NCBI GenBank assembly: GCA_002329645.1
Contig: DCTS01000059.1
Location: 1-36,960, forward strand
Direction: 5' to 3'
Length of the DNA stretch: 36,960 nt
Origin: Lachnoclostridium sp. UBA1434
GTDB taxonomy: Bacteria; Bacillota; Clostridia; Lachnospirales; Lachnospiraceae
In this document: piece after piece, positions 23,936-31,207 of the stretch
Position numbering within the stretch: position 1 is the first letter of the stretch
Layout of the letters: each line of letters begins with the position of its first letter
The notes under the pieces: generated by a model
Told to the model about the DNA's origin: nothing
Database searches by the model: none
Seen by the model: only the letters and a program-made list of their open reading frames with translations
Program-made: the position numbers and the translations under genes

Positions 23936-23988
23936 CTGAGGACGGCTCTGTGTCTTACGTCTTACGAGACACGGAACTGTCCTCTCTT
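23936..23988. repeat. REP-like palindrome
   Basis: GAGGACGGCTCTGTGTCT pairs with AGACACGGAACTGTCCTC over 18 positions. Two or three of these are G-T pairs or mismatches, and the loop is about 11 nt. There is no clear T-run on either side, so it is a poor intrinsic terminator. The GGACGG...GTGTCT pattern resembles the extragenic palindromes scattered through many clostridial genomes. It lies between the S41 protease stop and the flgM promoter and may still slow transcription out of the protease gene. Confidence 0.6.
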
Positions 23989-24007
23989 ATTAAATGAACA
24001 TCTTATA

Positions 24008-25252
24008 TCAGCTGTCAATCTTATCCTTAAGTATCCTGATTGCTTCCTGAAGCTGGTTGTCATCTTCTATAGGAACAGTGACCAGCTTCTTAAGCTCATC
24101 CTTAAGGTCTATCTCCACATCAGGAATAATACCGGTACCGTGTATGCTGCGTCCCTTCGGCGTATAATATTTGGATATTGTCAGCTTGATAGCTGTATTG
24201 TCATACAGCGGTATAACCTTTTGAACTATGCCCTTGCCAAAGCTCTTAGTGCCGACTATGGTTCCCATCTCGTAGTCCTGGATTGCTCCTGCAAATATTT
24301 CGGAAGCGCTGGCGCTGTTTCCGTTGATAAGTACTGTCATGGGTACCCCAATTTGCTTCGCATCCTTTGCATATTCCTCATCCCGCTTGCCGTTTTTATC
24401 CTCAGTATAGACTATAAGCCCCTTTGGCAGCACACGATCCAGAATCTTTACTACTGATTGCAGCAGACCCCCCGGATTGTCTCTCAAATCCACTATCAAA
24501 CCCTTCATACCCTGTCTTTCCAGCTCATCCACCGCCGATGAAAACTGTGATATTGTAATATCATCAAATTCGGTGATTATAATGTAGCCGATATTTTCTT
24601 CAAGCATTGAATGTTCAATTGTAGGTACCTTGATCTCCTTCCGCGTTATAGTAAATTCCAAAGGCTCCGTCTCGCCTTCCCTTATTATTGTTATGCGGAC
24701 ATCGGTTCCGTCCATACCCTTCATACGGCTTACGACCTCGGTAAGGTCAACTCCTGTTACCTCTTCGCCGTCTACCTTGTATATTATGTCTCCCGGCAGC
24801 AATCCGGCCTTATATGCCGGACTTTCTTCAAAGGGCTTTATTATGGTTATGATCCCTGTCTTAGTGTCCTGGCTTACATATGCGCCAATTCCGTGGTATA
24901 CCCCCGAGGAGCTTTCCATTAATAATTTAAATTCCTCCTCTGTATAATAAGTCGAGTAGGGATCCTTTAGGCTGCTTATAAAGCCCTTGTATATACCGTC
25001 CGCAAATGTAATGCCTTCGGTATTCTCAAGGTAGTAATTGTCTATAAGAAACTCCATATAGGCAAGCTTTTCAATTATTTCATTATAGGAGTTGTTTTGT
25101 TCGGAGGTCTCTGTATCCTGAGCAGAAAGCTCCTCGTCCCGGTTTGCATCATCCGGCTCAAGTGTATAATGAATTACGTAAGCCCCGGCCAGCAACAATA
25201 ATACAGCACCCAGGAGCCCTGCAACAAAACCGGTCAAAAAACTACGCTTCAT
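24008..25252 (-). CDS. Membrane-anchored S41 carboxy-terminal processing protease (CtpA/CtpB type)
   Basis: The 414-aa protein has one N-terminal membrane segment (about 6-28), an acidic linker, and a PDZ domain around SGVYHGIGAYVSQDTKTGII through VDGEEVTGVDLTEVV (116-175). The S41 peptidase domain follows. The Ser/Lys dyad is visible: S315 in GNSASASEIFAG and K340 in GTKSFGKGIVQ, 25 residues apart as in the family. Such proteases trim exported proteins and, in spore-formers, can activate regulators; the substrate here is unknown. I chose the ATG at 25252 because AGGAGG is 6-7 nt upstream. It lies 67 nt downstream of the PucR-type regulator gene in the same direction. Confidence 0.94.
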   Translation of the reverse strand: MKRSFLTGFVAGLLGAVLLLLAGAYVIHYTLEPDDANRDEELSAQDTETSEQNNSYNEIIEKLAYMEFLIDNYYLENTEGITFADGIYKGFISSLKDPYSTYYTEEEFKLLMESSSGVYHGIGAYVSQDTKTGIITIIKPFEESPAYKAGLLPGDIIYKVDGEEVTGVDLTEVVSRMKGMDGTDVRITIIREGETEPLEFTITRKEIKVPTIEHSMLEENIGYIIITEFDDITISQFSSAVDELERQGMKGLIVDLRDNPGGLLQSVVKILDRVLPKGLIVYTEDKNGKRDEEYAKDAKQIGVPMTVLINGNSASASEIFAGAIQDYEMGTIVGTKSFGKGIVQKVIPLYDNTAIKLTISKYYTPKGRSIHGTGIIPDVEIDLKDELKKLVTVPIEDDNQLQEAIRILKDKIDS

Positions 25253-25319
25253 ATAAGTCCTCCTCATAGCCGCAAAAATCAATTCATTAATCAATAATAT
25301 TAATTGATTAATAAATCAA

Positions 25320-26408
25320 TTAATATTCCATCTGCTCCATATATTTCATATACTTAACAACCATTAATGCTATCTTAAAGGTTATTGCATCCTCAAAAAC
25401 CCTCAAATCCAGGTTGGTGCTTTTCTGAAGCTTATCAAGCCTGTAAACAAGCGTATTCCTGTGAATGTACAGCTGTCTCGAGGTTTCGGATACGTTCAGG
25501 CTGTTTTCAAAGAATTTATTGATGGTAGAAAGTGTTTCATCATCAAAATCATCCGGAGATTTACCCTCGAATATTTCCTTTATGAACATTTTACACAGGG
25601 GCATGGGCAGCTGGTAAATCAGCCTGCCAATACCCAGATTGTTATATGCAACTACATTCCGTCCGCTGTAAAAAATCTTGCCCACATCAAGAGCCATCTT
25701 GGCTTCCTTATAGGATCTGGAAACATCCTTTATCTCATTGATTATGGTTCCATATGCCACATGCACCTTGGACATGGCTTCGGTATTAAGCATATCCAGT
25801 ATAATTTTTGCGGTCTTATTGAGGTCTTCATAGGTTTCGTTTGCCTTTACCTCTTTAACAAGTATGATATTCTTCTCATCTACAGCAGTAATGAAATCCT
25901 TAGTCTTGCCGGAGAAAAGGCTGCGTACCGTTTCGAGCGCATTGGCATCCTTCTCATTCTTGGTTTCTATAATATAGACTACTCTTCTTGCCTCCGTATC
26001 TATATGGAGCTTCTTAGCCCTGTTATAGATATCAACAAGCAGGAGATTATCCAGCAGCAGATTTTTTATGAAATTATCCTTGTCATATCTCTCCTTATAG
26101 GCTATCAGCAGATTTTGTATCTGGAAGGAAGCAATCTTTCCTATCATAAATACATCCTCGCTGTCACCCTTGACCAGAATTACATATTCCAGCTGATGCT
26201 CATCAAATACCTTGAAAAACTGGTATCCCTGGATTGCCTGGCTGTCTGCGGGTGATGCCACAAAGGAAATAACGGCATTTTCATACTGCTCCGCATTGGT
26301 AAATGTGGATGCCAGAACTTTGCCCTCCGTATCCATTACGCAGATATCGATCCTGGTAATACCCTTAAGACCGTCAATTGTGTTTTGAAGAATTTGATTG
26401 GAAATCAT
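25320..26408 (-). CDS. PucR/CdaR-type transcriptional regulator
   Basis: The C-terminus of this 362-aa protein is the PucR-family helix-turn-helix, LNVSETSRQLYIHRNTLVYR (about 310-329) followed by LDKLQKSTNLDLRVFEDAIT. The N-terminal 120 residues look like a sensory domain similar to the sugar-diacid recognition domain of CdaR (RIDICVMDTEGKVLAS near 19-34). A GGDEF-like middle of the type common in this family spans about 140-260. The effector is unknown. It sits between a sugar-type ABC ATPase gene and the S41 protease gene. AAAGGAGTG precedes the ATG, and a plausible sigma-A promoter and two overlapping palindromes lie upstream. Confidence 0.8.
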   Translation of the reverse strand: MISNQILQNTIDGLKGITRIDICVMDTEGKVLASTFTNAEQYENAVISFVASPADSQAIQGYQFFKVFDEHQLEYVILVKGDSEDVFMIGKIASFQIQNLLIAYKERYDKDNFIKNLLLDNLLLVDIYNRAKKLHIDTEARRVVYIIETKNEKDANALETVRSLFSGKTKDFITAVDEKNIILVKEVKANETYEDLNKTAKIILDMLNTEAMSKVHVAYGTIINEIKDVSRSYKEAKMALDVGKIFYSGRNVVAYNNLGIGRLIYQLPMPLCKMFIKEIFEGKSPDDFDDETLSTINKFFENSLNVSETSRQLYIHRNTLVYRLDKLQKSTNLDLRVFEDAITFKIALMVVKYMKYMEQMEY

Positions 26409-26468
26409 TATTACACTCCTTTATTATTATATTTCTATATGCCATATAAATTCATAGATATGAAATAT

Positions 26469-26497
26469 ATTTTAGCACCAAATTCGTATAAAGTAAA
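26469..26497 (-). promoter_or_regulatory. Candidate sigma-A promoter of the PucR-type regulator
   Basis: TTTACT at 26492-26497, 17-nt spacer, TAAAAT at 26469-26474 on the minus strand. This is four of six and five of six matches to consensus, about 60 nt before the ATG. Confidence 0.45.
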
Positions 26498-26546
26498 CTA
26501 ATTTTATTAAAATTGCATAAATGTTTTCGTACAATACTGTTAAAAT

Positions 26547-26580
26547 ACTAAGGCGACACCTTAGTTTAATAATTAAACTA
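26547..26580. other. Two overlapping perfect palindromes upstream of the regulator gene
   Basis: ACTAAGG (26547-26553) pairs with CCTTAGT (26559-26565) across a 5-nt loop. TAGTTTAA (26562-26569) pairs with TTAAACTA (26573-26580) across 3 nt. The two share TAGT, so only one can form at a time on RNA. They lie 50-110 nt upstream of the regulator promoter and could be an operator. The first could also act as a second terminator behind the ABC ATPase gene. Confidence 0.5.
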
Positions 26581-26623
26581 TAATGCCGCCTGACTTATTT
26601 TTGCCTGTGAAAATTGAGGACGC

Positions 26624-26651
26624 AAAAAAGGGGATGTTTTTCAACATCCCC
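26624..26651 (-). terminator. Terminator of the ABC ATPase gene
   Basis: Perfect 9-bp stem GGGGATGTT/AACATCCCC (26630-26651) with a 4-nt loop, followed on the minus strand by six T. It starts 17 nt after the stop codon. Confidence 0.95.
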
Positions 26652-26668
26652 ATAAGCTTTATTGTCTG

Positions 26669-27784
26669 TTAGTTGGTAATAACCTGTTCTGTCTCCTTAT
26701 CGAAGATATGGAGCTTCTCCATATCAAATGCAATCTTTAAGGTGTCATCCGGTCTTGCTGTTGTCCTGGGATTAACTCTTGCCGTAATCTCAAGATTCTC
26801 ATCCACTGTGAAGTACAGGAACACTTCTGCACCCAGAAGCTCGTAAACTCTTACGGTAGCTTCAATCACGCTGTCGGGTGAGCTGCTGATGAACATCTCT
26901 TCATCGTGAATATCCTCGGGACGGATACCGATAATAACATTCTTCTCATCATAACCTCCGTCAATAAGCTTCTTGGCCTTTCTCTCAGGAAGCTTGAGTG
27001 AGAAATTGCAGAAGGATACATATACATCCGCACCCTTCTTACTAACGGCAGCTTCAATGAAATTCATCTGAGGAGATCCCATGAAGCCTGCTACAAACAG
27101 GTTGCTGGGCTTGTCATACAGGTTCTGAGGAGTGTCAACCTGCTGGATGACGCCATCCTTCATAACAACGATCCTTGTACCCAGTGTCATAGCCTCTGTC
27201 TGGTCATGGGTAACATAGATGAATGTGGTCTGCAGTCTCTGATGCAGCTTGGAAATCTCTATACGCATCTGTACCCTGAGCTTAGCATCCAGGTTGGACA
27301 AAGGCTCATCCATCAGGAATACCTTAGGATTACGTACTATTGCACGACCCATGGCGACACGCTGTCTCTGACCACCGGATAAAGCCTTCGGCTTACGGTC
27401 AAGCAAATGTTCAATGTCCAAAATCTTGGCTGCTTCATGAACTACCTTGTTTATCTGATCCTTGGGCACCTTTCTCAGCTTTAAGCCAAATGCCATATTA
27501 TCATATACGGACATATGCGGATACAGAGCATAGTTCTGGAATACCATTGCTATATCTCTGTCCTTGGGCTCAACGTCATTAACCAACTTGTCACCGATCC
27601 ACAATTCGCCCTGGGTAATCTCCTCAAGGCCTGCAATCATACGAAGCGTTGTTGATTTGCCGCATCCCGAAGGTCCTACGAATATAACAAATTCCCTGTC
27701 CGCTATATCCAACGAGAAATCCTTTACTGCAACTACTCCGTTAGGATATACCTTTGTAATGTTCTTCAATGATAAACTTGCCAT
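26669..27784 (-). CDS. ugpC: Sugar ABC transporter ATP-binding protein (MsmK/UgpC type)
   Basis: The 371-aa protein has Walker A GPSGCGKSTT (37-46), the signature LSGGQRQRVAMGRAI (about 138-152), Walker B VFLMDEPLSNLDAKLR just after, the switch His in YVTHDQTEAMTL, and a C-terminal regulatory TOBE region with IGIRPEDIHDEEMF. This is the length and layout of the MsmK/MalK/UgpC group, which power several carbohydrate importers. No permease or binding-protein gene is adjacent and the gene has its own terminator. I therefore infer a shared, multi-transporter ATPase as known for MsmK in streptococci. AGGAGG lies 6 nt before the ATG. Confidence 0.95.
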   Translation of the reverse strand: MASLSLKNITKVYPNGVVAVKDFSLDIADREFVIFVGPSGCGKSTTLRMIAGLEEITQGELWIGDKLVNDVEPKDRDIAMVFQNYALYPHMSVYDNMAFGLKLRKVPKDQINKVVHEAAKILDIEHLLDRKPKALSGGQRQRVAMGRAIVRNPKVFLMDEPLSNLDAKLRVQMRIEISKLHQRLQTTFIYVTHDQTEAMTLGTRIVVMKDGVIQQVDTPQNLYDKPSNLFVAGFMGSPQMNFIEAAVSKKGADVYVSFCNFSLKLPERKAKKLIDGGYDEKNVIIGIRPEDIHDEEMFISSSPDSVIEATVRVYELLGAEVFLYFTVDENLEITARVNPRTTARPDDTLKIAFDMEKLHIFDKETEQVITN

Positions 27785-27975
27785 TTTCTATCCTCCTAAA
27801 TTTTTTACAAGTTAGCAAACTTCATGTACTAATACTATATGTGTAATGATACAACATTTGTAATGCATAAACCATATCCCATTTTAACAAAATAGGTTTT
27901 TTGCTTTTGTATAATTTGTATATTGAGAGGAAAAATAGGTACTTTTACCGATAATCACAGTAGAAATTGTTTTAT

Positions 27976-28854
27976 TTACTGTTTATATTCAATAAAGCCT
28001 TCTCCCATAACCTCTCTTACGTCACTTACAATAACAAAGGAATTCGGGTCAATTTTTTTTGAAATCTCGGTTATTTGGACTATTTCCTTTTTTGATACAA
28101 CGCAAAACAGCATTTTTCTTTCCTTATTTGAATACATTCCCGTAGCATTCAGGCCCGTTACTCCCCGATCCAGGGTGGTGAGTATGGCAGCAGCAATTTT
28201 TTCATATTCGTCGGATATTATATATGCCATTTTTGCAAATTTCAGACCTTCAAGTAATCCGTCGGAAACCTTGGCATTAATAAATACTGCAATTATTGCA
28301 TATAATGCCTTGCCTATACCGAAGGTCAGGGCGCCCGCAACAATAATTACGGCATCGATAACAATTAAAATCTGGGGAACCGAAAGATGCCTCTTGTATT
28401 TATGAATTAAGCTGGCAAGCAGATCCGTCCCGCCTGTGGAAGCGGCTGCGGAAAAGACCATGCCCATTCCTGCGCCGCTTATAGCTCCGCCGATTACCGA
28501 CGCCAAAAGAATGTCGTCAAAGATATAATCGGAGACAGGTATTATATACAGGGCAAGGATATATATTATGGTTCCTAGAGCTGCGGAAAGAATAAATCTA
28601 AAGCCTTTTATCTTAAGAGCCGCAAGAAAAAGCGGTATATTGCATATAACGGTAAATAACCAAATGGGCAGCCCGCCTTTAATTAAACTGTCAGTAAGCT
28701 TCTTAACAACTATACCAAGTCCCGATACTCCTCCCGTAACTAGCCCTATCGGCTCAAATACAAGGTTCACCGCTGCTGCCATAAGAATTGCACCGATTAT
28801 AATTGAAGTATATTTTTTTAACAGGTATATGCCTTTGCTCCTTTTTCTTGTCAT
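27976..28854 (-). CDS. YitT-family membrane protein with C-terminal DUF2179
   Basis: This 292-aa protein has about five to six hydrophobic helices in the first 200 residues, including TSIIIGAILMAAAVNLVFEP, IVVKKLTDSLIKGGLPIWLF and the family motif GLVTGGVSGLGIV. A conserved GAISGAGMGMVFSAAASTGG loop is also present. The last 80 residues form the cytoplasmic DUF2179 domain (ILTTLDRGVTGLNATGMYSN, then VREVMGEGF). Function of the family is unknown. I chose the ATG at 28854, which has AGGAG 6 nt upstream. The open frame extends 63 codons further but with codons that look non-coding and no ribosome binding site. Confidence 0.93.
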   Translation of the reverse strand: MTRKRSKGIYLLKKYTSIIIGAILMAAAVNLVFEPIGLVTGGVSGLGIVVKKLTDSLIKGGLPIWLFTVICNIPLFLAALKIKGFRFILSAALGTIIYILALYIIPVSDYIFDDILLASVIGGAISGAGMGMVFSAAASTGGTDLLASLIHKYKRHLSVPQILIVIDAVIIVAGALTFGIGKALYAIIAVFINAKVSDGLLEGLKFAKMAYIISDEYEKIAAAILTTLDRGVTGLNATGMYSNKERKMLFCVVSKKEIVQITEISKKIDPNSFVIVSDVREVMGEGFIEYKQ

Positions 28855-29020
28855 AACCGCTCCTAATGTATATTCCGCTATTATTATAAACCAATTCATT
28901 CTATCATATGTTATACCTTTCATCAATACATGGCAATAGTATTCATGCAGCTTACATGTTGATGGTATTCCTGCAGCCATAGTATAAACCTTTGTATAAG
29001 TCTTATGTATGCCATTGGTA

Positions 29021-29049
29021 TTGCAAATGTACCCTATTAGCATTATTAT
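29021..29049 (+). promoter_or_regulatory. Candidate sigma-A promoter of the SDR gene
   Basis: TTGCAA at 29021-29026, 17-nt spacer, TATTAT at 29044-29049, about 50 nt before the chosen ATG. The gene on the other side (YitT family) is divergent. Confidence 0.5.
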
Positions 29050-29101
29050 TGGATATATGTTATTATGTAGGCATGAACAGCCTTACCAGGAGGATTCATT
29101 A

Positions 29102-29833
29102 ATGGAGAAAAAGACGGTTTTGGTTACCGGTTCGTCCCGGGGCATAGGCAAGGCCATAGCTCTTAAGTTTGCACAGAATGGTTATAATGTGGTAATTAAC
29201 TGCTCCAAAAGTGAGGATGAGCTTCAAAAGACAAGGGAGGAGATTACAGCATTTAATGCTCCCTGCCTTGCCTTTGTCTGCGATACGGGAAAATATGAAG
29301 CCGTAAGGGAAATGTTTGATAAAATCGGCAGGGTATTCGGAACCCCTGATGTCCTGGTCAATAATTCCGGTATTTCCTATATCGGGCTTTTATCGGACAT
29401 GACATTCGAGGATTGGGACAGAATCATAAGTACAAATCTGACCTCGGTTTATAACTGCTGTAAGCATGTCATACCGGGCATGGTAAGAAGGGGGAGCGGA
29501 AAGATTATTAATATATCCTCCGTATGGGGCTGCTCGGGCGCCTCCTGCGAGGTGGCATATTCCGCATCCAAGGGCGGTGTTAATGCTTTTACAAAAGCCC
29601 TGGCTAAGGAGCTCGCCCCAAGCAATATACAGGTCAATGCAATTGCCTGCGGCGCAATAGATACCGTGATGAATTCATTTCTTGATGACGGGGAGCTTGC
29701 TGCGCTTATAAACAGCATTCCTGCCAACCGGCTGGGAGAACCCCGGGAGGCAGCCGAACTGGTATATTCCCTTGCTGTCAGCAATTCATATCTGACAGGA
29801 CAGATCATAGGCCTTGACGGCGGGTGGATATGA
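29102..29833 (+). CDS. Short-chain dehydrogenase/reductase, FabG-like (possibly EF-P modifying reductase)
   Basis: The 243-aa protein is a classical SDR. The NAD(P)-binding loop is VTGSSRGIGKAIAL (7-20), then NNSGISYIG (about 86-94), the active-site Ser in IINISSVWG (about 136-144) and the YSASKGG pair of Tyr and Lys (Y157, K161). The C-terminus TGQIIGLDGGWI is typical. The combination SSVWG...GASCEVAYSASKGG is like SDRs annotated as elongation-factor-P 5-aminopentanone reductases (YmfI type) in Firmicutes; that is a recollection of pattern, not a proven assignment. FabG-type acyl carrier reductase is the alternative. The ATG at 29102 has AGGAGG 8 nt upstream. Confidence 0.9.
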   Translation: MEKKTVLVTGSSRGIGKAIALKFAQNGYNVVINCSKSEDELQKTREEITAFNAPCLAFVCDTGKYEAVREMFDKIGRVFGTPDVLVNNSGISYIGLLSDMTFEDWDRIISTNLTSVYNCCKHVIPGMVRRGSGKIINISSVWGCSGASCEVAYSASKGGVNAFTKALAKELAPSNIQVNAIACGAIDTVMNSFLDDGELAALINSIPANRLGEPREAAELVYSLAVSNSYLTGQIIGLDGGWI

Positions 29834-29911
29834 TATGGCATATGATATGGTTTATTATATGTCCATGCTGATTATACGGTAAAAGAGAGGACATGATTTT
29901 CGGAGGTGAAC

Positions 29912-31030
29912 ATGGCTAAGCCACTGATAAAATGGCCGGGAGGAAAAGCCGGTGAGATAGACAGATTCCGCTGCCTGATACCTGAATTTGACCGGTATGT
30001 GGAGCCCTTTTTCGGCGGAGGGGCGCTGTATTTTAACCTTTCTCCCAAATCAGCCGCAATCAATGACATATCCGCCTCGCTCATGAGCTTTTACAGCCTG
30101 GTTAAGCAGCAGGATCCTATGCTGCATAGCCTTCTTATATCCTACAACACAAGCTTTACGGATATTCTTAAATTATGCGAGGCATATTTTAATGATATTT
30201 ACGATATATATAATTCCCGCAGGTTAGAGGCACAGGGGCAATACGGCAGTATTGCCATAAATAGCCTTGAGGATTTAACAGATAATCTATTAAGTCATGC
30301 CGGATCCCTTAAGACAATAGTCAGAGATTATGACGCCTTCCGGCTGCATCTTGTTAAGTCTGCAGAAGATAAAATGAAACGTATTATAAGAAATCCGGCA
30401 AGTAAAAATTATACCTTAAGTGAGCTAAAGGACAACCTGATAACAGGCTTTGCCAGCGGTTTTTATATGTATTTCAGGTCTGTCTTTAATGATATTGGCC
30501 GAAGCGCCATTAAATATGACGACGCTTATAAGGCCGCCAATTTTTATTTTATACGGGAATACTGTTACGGCTCAATGTTTCGCTATAATAAAAAGGGCGA
30601 GTTTAATATACCTTATGGCGGGATGTCTTATAACAGGAAGAATTTCCTTGCCAAGATTGATTACCTGTTCAGCAGCGAGGTCGGCAGTCTCTTATCAGGC
30701 GCCCGGCTTTACAGCATGGACTTTGAAGATTTTCTTAACGAAATCCGCCTTACGGACAGGGATTTCATATTCCTTGACCCTCCTTATGATACGGATTTTT
30801 CAGATTACGAGGGGCAAAAGTTTGACAAGGCGGACCAGAGAAGGCTGGCGGATTACTTAAGGGGAGTGAGGGCCAGGTTCATACTTGTAATTAAGAATAC
30901 TGAATATATATATGATTTATACAGGAAGGATTTCAGGATATTAAGCTTTGACAACCGGTATACATACAATGTAAGAAGCAGAAACAACCGGAGTGTCAGG
31001 CATCTTATTATAACCAACATTCCGGACTGA
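29912..31030 (+). CDS. D12-class (Dam-like) N6-adenine DNA methyltransferase
   Basis: The 372-aa protein has the D12-class order of motifs: a start KPLIKWPGGKAGEIDRFRC, the AdoMet-binding EPFFGGGALYF (31-41), NDISASLMSFYSLV and the catalytic DPPY in FIFLDPPYDTDF (286-297). It is about 100 residues longer than E. coli Dam; the extra sequence lies between residues 65 and 190 and is helical. No restriction endonuclease gene is adjacent, so it is an orphan methylase. GGAGG lies 5 nt before the ATG at 29912, which excludes the GTG two codons upstream. Its 78-nt distance to the SDR gene suggests co-transcription. The target site is unknown; GATC cannot be assumed. Confidence 0.9.
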   Translation: MAKPLIKWPGGKAGEIDRFRCLIPEFDRYVEPFFGGGALYFNLSPKSAAINDISASLMSFYSLVKQQDPMLHSLLISYNTSFTDILKLCEAYFNDIYDIYNSRRLEAQGQYGSIAINSLEDLTDNLLSHAGSLKTIVRDYDAFRLHLVKSAEDKMKRIIRNPASKNYTLSELKDNLITGFASGFYMYFRSVFNDIGRSAIKYDDAYKAANFYFIREYCYGSMFRYNKKGEFNIPYGGMSYNRKNFLAKIDYLFSSEVGSLLSGARLYSMDFEDFLNEIRLTDRDFIFLDPPYDTDFSDYEGQKFDKADQRRLADYLRGVRARFILVIKNTEYIYDLYRKDFRILSFDNRYTYNVRSRNNRSVRHLIITNIPD

Positions 31031-31037
31031 GCTGATG

Positions 31038-31073
31038 GCAGATAAATATGATAATATGCCGGCATTTATCTGC
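31038..31073 (+). terminator. Stem-loop after the methyltransferase gene, possible weak terminator
   Basis: GCAGATAAAT (31038-31047) pairs perfectly with ATTTATCTGC (31064-31073). The loop contains the palindrome ATGCCGGCAT. No T-run follows, so it may stabilise the mRNA end rather than terminate. Confidence 0.5.
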
Positions 31074-31125
31074 AATAATGCAGGCCGGCTTATAAATATC
31101 ATTAGAATATATACTATATAACCCG

Positions 31126-31154
31126 TTTACAAAAACAAGCTCATATAATATGAT
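31126..31154 (+). promoter_or_regulatory. Sigma-A promoter of the PurF-like gene
   Basis: TTTACA at 31126-31131, 17-nt spacer, TATGAT at 31149-31154; five of six matches in each box. The ATG at 31208 has GGAGG 6 nt upstream. Confidence 0.65.
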
Positions 31155-31207
31155 ACACTTATTCAAGGCTAGTCAGGAAAGCAAATATAATTCTATGGAG
31201 GAAGCAT

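Noticed and set aside
25461..26255. A 264-aa plus-strand open frame
   Set aside because: It is antisense to the PucR-type regulator, whose domains are intact, and has no ribosome binding site.
28855..29043. A 63-residue N-terminal extension of the YitT-family protein
   Set aside because: No ribosome binding site, composition unlike a protein, and it would run through the divergent promoter region.
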